From contig NC_080423.1 of NCBI RefSeq assembly GCF_029873635.1, positions 99,634,991-99,698,990 on the forward strand: a stretch of 64,000 nucleotides of DNA, read 5' to 3'. A program made the position numbers and the translations under genes. Within the stretch, counting starts at the first letter, position 1. Every line of letters starts with the position of its first letter. Below the pieces are notes generated by a model, which was not told where the DNA came from, searched no databases, and worked only from the letters and a program-made list of their open reading frames with translations. This stretch comes from Malania oleifera (taxonomy: Eukaryota; Streptophyta; Magnoliopsida; Santalales; Ximeniaceae). Shown in pieces: positions 58,265-64,000 of the stretch.

Positions 58265-58827
58265 CTCGTGGTGGTGTTCGATCGTCAATCGGGCTTATAA
58301 TTTGTAAAAAATTGAGAAAAAAGCAAAATTTGACTTACCCTAGGAGATACGCCTACCCCACTCCTACCACTGATCCACTCCGGTAGAAATGATAGCAACA
58401 GAGAATGGAGTCCAGTGGTATCTTTCGATTTCTGATCGGGCGAGAATTCATCACAGAACTAAGGAGAGAAGGAGAGAGAACAAGGAGAGAGAGAGAGAGA
58501 GAGAGCGTCCTACGTAGAAGAAGAAAAGAAAATAAAAAAGAAGAAGGAAAAAAGGGAGGCGTCTCTGGATATTTGAGATGCTTCTTGAAGCTTTTAAGCT
58601 TCAGGAAGCTTTGGTTGTTTTGTCTTTTTTTTGTTTTTGTTTTTGTTTTTATACACATATATATATTAATATTTTAAATTTTACATATATATATATATAT
58701 ATACATATATATCTAATGTATATTATAGTATTATTATTTAATTAATGATAATAATTATTTAATTAATTTTTATTTTATTATTATTATTATTTTCATTCCC
58801 AGGCCTATCATTTTCTGGGGTGTTACA

Positions 58828-61800
58828 TTCTCCCCTCCTTATAAAAATTTCGTCCTCGAAATTTGCTATTCGTTTGTTTCCCATTCTTAGAGAAAACATT
58901 TCCAACTTTATTAACTACCCTCACTTATGGCGGAGGAACACCGTGGTTACAACGAGGGTTTTGGGAGATTACAACTATTCAAAATTCTCCCAAAGCCATT
59001 CACGTTTCAAAACTAGAAACTCTATTTATCCTACGTTACACTATACAAATAAAAATATACAGTATTTTTCCCTTTATTTTGATTAGCTCAACTCTAAACT
59101 CCACTGAATAAGTGTGGATATCTCTGGCGCATCTGATCCTCCAATTCCCAGGAAGTCTCCTCAACGGCATGATTGCACCACAAAAGTTTTACTAGTGGAA
59201 TCTTCTTCGTGCGTAGCTCTTATTCCTTCCAGTCAAGAATCTGCACTTACACTTCGTCATAAGCTAAAGTGTCTCTCAACTCCAGTGCTTCATAACTGAT
59301 CACATGGGAGGGGTATGGGACGTATTTCCTCAATATAGAAATGTGGAACACGTCATGGATCCTAGATAGGATTGGTGATCATGTCAGCCAATAGGCAACT
59401 GGACCCACTTTTTCAAGAATCTCAAATGGCCCAATATGCCTAGGGCTCAGCTTACCCTTCCACCCAAACCTCATAACCCCTTTCAGCGGTGCCACCTTTA
59501 GAAACACGTGATGCCCTCCGTCAAACTCCAATTCTTGCTGGCAAGTATCTGCGTAACTCTTTTGCCGGCTCTGTTCTGTTCAGATCCTGTCTCTGATGAG
59601 TCTAACTTTATCCTTAGTCTGTTGTATTAGCTCTGACCCCAATATTTGTCTCTCCCCAATCTCATCCCAATATAACGGGGATCGGCACCTTCTACCATAT
59701 AGCGCCTCATACGGTGCCATCCTAATGCTGGTCTAGTAGCTGTTGTTATACGCAAACTCGACTAGTGACAAATACTGTATCCAACGACCTCCAAAGTCCA
59801 GCACACATGCTCGCAGCATATCCTCCAGAATCTGTATTGTTCTCTCTGCCTACCCATCTATTTGAGGATGAAAAGTTGTGCTGAACAATAATTGAGAACC
59901 CATGGCCCCTTGCAGACTCTTCCAAAAACGAGATGTGAACCGTGGGTCTCTTTTTGAAACTATGGACATTGGGACGCCATGAAGCCTAACTATCTCCTGA
60001 ATATATAACTCAGCCAATCTGTCCATGGAGTAGTTAACTCTGATCGGCAAAAAGTGGGCAGTCTTTGTCAATCAATCTACCACTACCCAGATATTCTCCT
60101 ATCCATGCAATGCTGGCGGTAATCCTATGACGAAATCCATCGCTATATGCTCCCACTTCCACTCAGGAATATGGAGTGACTGCAATGATCCCACCAGTCT
60201 CTGATGCTCAGCTTTCACTTGCTGGCATGTCAAACACTGATCCGCATACTGGGCTACCTCCCTCTTCATGTTGCACCACCAGAAGGACTCTTAAAGATCC
60301 CTATACATTTTAGTGCTACCTGGATATAGAGTATACAAGGATCGATGTGCTTCCTCCAAAATAACCTTCTTGATCTCATGGTCGGTAGGAAAGCATAACC
60401 TGGTATGGAACCTCAAGGCTCCATCATCTAAGATACTGAACTTCATTTCCTAACCATCCTGTACCTTCCCCATAAGCTCCACTAGTTCTGCATCATTTCT
60501 CTAGGTTGTAATCCTCTCCTATAAAGTCGGCTGCAAAACCAAGTCAACAATGAATGCATGGTGATCATCCTCTACCAACTCCACACCGAGCCTCTCTTGA
60601 TCCATCTGGATTAGATGCTGAATCTCCACTACAGACACAGATGAATCCACTGATTTCTGGCTTAAAGCATCAGTGACCATATTAGCCTTTCCTGGGTGGT
60701 AGCGGATAGTGCAGTCGTAATCCTTTATTAGCTCCAGTCATCTCCTCTGCCTCATATTTAATTCCTTTTGCGTGAAGAAATATTTTAAACTCTTATGGTC
60801 AATAAATATCTCACACCTACCCCGATATAGATAGTGCCTCCGAATCTTCAATGTGTAAACAACCGCCCTGATTTTCACCTGATGGTACCCAAAGCGTAAG
60901 TCTATCTTCGAGAAGATTTGTGTCCCCTGTAACTAATCAACAAATCATCGATACGCGGGAGCGGGTATTTATTCCTGATAGTTACTTTGTTCATTTCCCT
61001 GTAGTCAATGCACAACTTCATCGACCCATCCTTCTTCCTCACAAACAAAATTGGTGCTCTCCAAGGCGACACACTAGGCCGAATAAACCCCTTATCTAAC
61101 AGTTCCTACAACTGTTTTTTCAATTCCTTCAGCTCTGTCGTTGCCATTCTATACGAAGCCTTCGAAATCGATGTTGTCCCCGGAACCAGATCAATAACAA
61201 ACTCTACCTTAGGATCAGGAGATAGTCCCCACAAATCATCGGGGAATACATCAGGAAAAATCCCAGATCAATAACAAACTCTACCTTAGGATCAGGAGAT
61301 AGTCCCCACAAATCATCGGGGAATACATCAGGAAAAATCCCTCACCACTGAGATATCCTCCACCCTCAGCTCTCCTTCTGATACTGCCTTCACACATACT
61401 AGATATCCCTAACAGCCTTCTGATAGCAATATATGCGCTTGAAAAGCAGATAGTAACTGAGGTGGGGTGCGTACATGTGATCCCACAAATATGTACTTTT
61501 GTCCCTCCAGAGGTCTGAATGCTACCTCCCTCTGATGGCAATCAACGCTAGCATAGTGGGCAGCTAGCCAGTCCATACCCAAGATTATCTCAAACACATG
61601 CATGTCTAAAACCACCAGATTCGCTGACAAAGACCTCCCCTGAATACCCATTGGACAGTCTCTAAGTACCTTTCTGCATATCCCTACAGCCCCAGTCGGC
61701 GTAACAACAAACAGACTTATATCTAACTATTGAGGTTCAAACCCACACAACTTTACATATTCTTGGGTGATAAAAGAATGAGTCGTCCCAGAATCAAACA

Positions 61801-62992
61801 ATACAGTAGCTTTAAATGACAGTAATGAAACAGTACCAATCACCACATCTCCTACCGCCTTAGCATCTCCTAGCGTCAGTGCATAAACTCGTGTCAGAGC
61901 TGGCTCTGTGCTACTGCGCCTCCCTATAGGCCGCTCTCAATTACCGCAACCCTGTCCACTATCTCTGAGAAGCTCTGAGCTCGGAAACCTACCACCTACT
62001 CATACAGGTTTTGCCTCAGGCCCTCCTCAAACTTCCTCGCCTTCCTCTCCTCATTTGGCACCAGATACGGGGCGAACTAAGACAACTCAACAAATCTTGC
62101 TGCACACTACTGCACCGTTAAAGGCCCCTGTGTCAGATACAAACACTTTGACGCCTTTGCACTCCTGACTGTAGTGGTAAAGTACCGCTCGAAAAAAAAA
62201 ATCTCCCTAAAGTGAATCCACATCATCGCTATAAGGTGAGGCCTCTGCTCCTCCAGTAATTTCACTGACCTCCACCAGCGCTTTGCTTCCTCAGTAAATT
62301 TAAATGTGGGAAATAACACCCTCTGCTCGTCTGTACATGAGAGGACTGTCAGTATATCCTCTATGCACTGAACCCAATTCCCTACTACCAGTGGGTCCGC
62401 CCCTCTAGCAAAAGATGGGGGTCGTATGTGCATGAACTGCTAGATCGTGCAGCTTCACTCCCCCGAACTTCTGGCCATCTCAGTCATCACCTGCTGAGTG
62501 ATGCTATGCAACACTACATCAAGGTCTGCACCACCCATACTAGAAGGTCCTACTCCATCACCTCCCGCATTCGTGTTACTGTTCCTCGAATCCATCCTGC
62601 AAAGGGAACAACTAATCTCAGCACACACTTACTATCACACAACCAATACACTGCTATGCCTCATAAATTACTCTTCTACAATCATTTATCACCACACCCA
62701 TAATCCCCATTTAAGATTCAGTCCTACCACTCAGAAACAAGACCTAATGATAGTATCCATGGTTTTCCTGAAATCGTCACCCCAGGAAAAACATAGAAAT
62801 AACCTCGGTACTCCTGTCTCTAGGCCACAAGATAGAACCCAAAACTTTCACCTCATCCTCTAACAATCACTTACTCACATTTCAATCTACCCATCTCCTA
62901 TTTCCCTCAAAATCCACTCCTACACTCTGGTATTGTATTCTGCCGTTTACTAAAGTCTACAGAACCTAGCAACCTAGGCTCTGACACCAAAC
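58828..62992 (-). mobile_element. Interior of the Tekay element: gag to chromodomain integrase
   Basis: Read on the minus strand: gag at about 61900-62595 (NWVQCIEDILTVLSCTDEQ; AKRWW), protease with a DSG box near 61790 and VFEIILGMDWLAAHYASVDC near 61570, degraded RT at about 60870-61180, RNase H at about 60680-60870, integrase at about 59700-60300 (HFLPIRVNYSMDRLAELYI; TFHPQIDG), the GPFEIL-type C-terminal part near 59420, and a chromodomain-like end (KKIPLVKLLWCNHAVEE) near 59150-59220. Broken fossil. Confidence 0.85.
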
Positions 62993-64000
62993 TGTGACAC
63001 CCCAATTTTTGTACAAATTTTTTTTCCAACAATAAATAATAATTAAATGCTCACTCGCCATCAACAACATCCATAAATCGGTCACGTAAACAACCCTATT
63101 ATCATTCATATGACCCGACCCACGCTAGGTACCGGGTAAAAAGTTATTTCATTTATACAACCTAACAGCGGAAGACAGTTTATACATAAAAGTAAAAATA
63201 CAATACCCAGAGTATCAACATATATATATATATATATATATCACCATCACAAACTCAAACACAACTTAACTCTAGGGGAATGACACCTCCCCTAGTCTAG
63301 AAACTCACCCTGTGTGTCAGGGTCCCAACTCCCTATGGTCTTAGAGCTCAAACACCTGGCCTATCCCTTTTCTCGAAAAAATTTAGATAATTTGGGTGAG
63401 ACACATCTCAGTAAGAAGGAATAAATTATTTAAAGTGTATGGCCATATGAGTTCAGTTATAATACACTTACTTTTCAAATCAACATTTCATTTGAGAAAA
63501 ATATAATGATAAATATGTTCTCACAATCATATAGATATACAACACAAGCTTTTATAAGCTTTAAAACCATTGCCCAAATTCAATGATTTCCAACATATAT
63601 TTACACATGAAGTTCCTGAGAATAGGAAAGATTACCCGCCCATACAGGTAGCTTCCCTCTGCCCTAACATGTTATGCTACCAGGAATGACCACATCTGAT
63701 ACCTATCAGGGCCCTCACCTTACTCAGTAAGCACTCAGACGGAGAGTTTTACTTCGCTTCCATTATTTATGTTATACAACACACACTCTTTCATATCTCA
63801 TAATTATTTTACATTCTAACTCATTATATATTTATGTATACATAAATTCACATTTATGTACTTTACAAAATACAATAGATCACATAATTCCAACTTTTAA
63901 CCCATTCATGATTTTTATACTGAGCATACCTCCCCATCGGCATTAGTAGGAATTTCATCACACAATTTTCATACTGAGTATACCTCCCCAACGACATCAA
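62993..64000 (-). repeat. 5' LTR of the Tekay element, cut by the window edge
   Basis: Starts TGTGACACCCC on plus, directly after the minus-strand primer site (TTGGTGTCAGAGCC). It contains an AT tract at about 63222-63241 and the first units of the 55 bp array from about 63910. Confidence 0.85.

Larger units (their letters stand above)
53890..58827 (-). repeat. 3' LTR of the Tekay element, with nested solo LTR
   Basis: Ends GGTGTTACA against the purine tract at 58827. It includes a 12-copy tandem array and is split by the solo LTR at 56240-58264. It matches 63237-64000 from its low end onwards. Confidence 0.82.
53890..64000 (-). mobile_element. Tekay-type gypsy chromovirus, running off the window
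   Basis: Minus-strand element. 3' LTR 53890-58827 is incomplete at its low end and holds a nested solo LTR. The interior is 58828-62992. The 5' LTR begins at 62993 and continues past 64000. Primer site and purine tract (AGGAGGGGAGAA) sit in the expected places. Chromodomain-type integrase supports Tekay. It is heavily broken, with more than ten breaks. Age cannot be judged because one LTR is cut off. Confidence 0.87.

Overview
The window is eukaryotic nuclear DNA from a flowering plant, probably a eudicot. It is AT-rich and crowded with LTR retrotransposons of plant lineages (copia Tork-like and SIRE-like, gypsy Athila and chromovirus Tekay), with many solo LTRs, a TRIM, a SINE, LINE remnants and long microsatellites. 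The only convincing host genes are cytochrome P450 genes of the CYP72A type, with the five-exon layout of plant CYP72s. The species cannot be named from the sequence. LAYOUT: 1-1252 is AT-rich intergenic DNA. 1258-17286 is a minus-strand copia element (target repeat TCTTA) split by a plus-strand Athila-type gypsy element at 2773-13828 (target repeat CATGT). 17525-20305 is CYP72A copy 1, whose second intron holds a 526 bp solo LTR. 20680-22155 is a minus-strand LINE remnant (zinc-binding RVT region plus RNase H). 22311-24711 is a solo gypsy LTR. 24717-25334 is a copia 3' end. 25335-26119 is a CYP72A pseudogene fragment (copy 3). 27261-30729 is a TRIM containing a 2.7 kb solo LTR. 31137-35128 is the 5' half of a gypsy element. 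35128-50430 is a diverged second copy of the 15037-22155 segment; it carries CYP72A copy 2 (37929-40153), a private SINE and an 8.4 kb SIRE-like element (41236-49674). 50411-53889 holds two partial gypsy LTRs facing each other. From 53890 to the end lies a minus-strand Tekay chromovirus whose 3' LTR contains another solo LTR; its 5' LTR runs off the window. HISTORY: the P450 gene has been copied at least twice. Copy 3 separated before a LINE inserted downstream. Copies 1 and 2 share that LINE and the same antisense copia element next to their promoters, so both insertions predate the 1/2 duplication. The intron solo LTR (copy 1), the SINE and the SIRE-like element (copy 2) came later. Copies 1 and 2 each predict an intact 510-residue enzyme with all P450 motifs, but only if intron 2 uses a GC donor. 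They differ most in a short block around the predicted SRS1 substrate-contact region, which suggests functional divergence. The most unusual non-genic signal is a set of clustered short palindromes upstream of LTR TATA boxes, paired at about 20-21 bp, seen in two unrelated retroelement families with different palindromes. All retroelement dates are rough estimates from LTR differences counted by eye.
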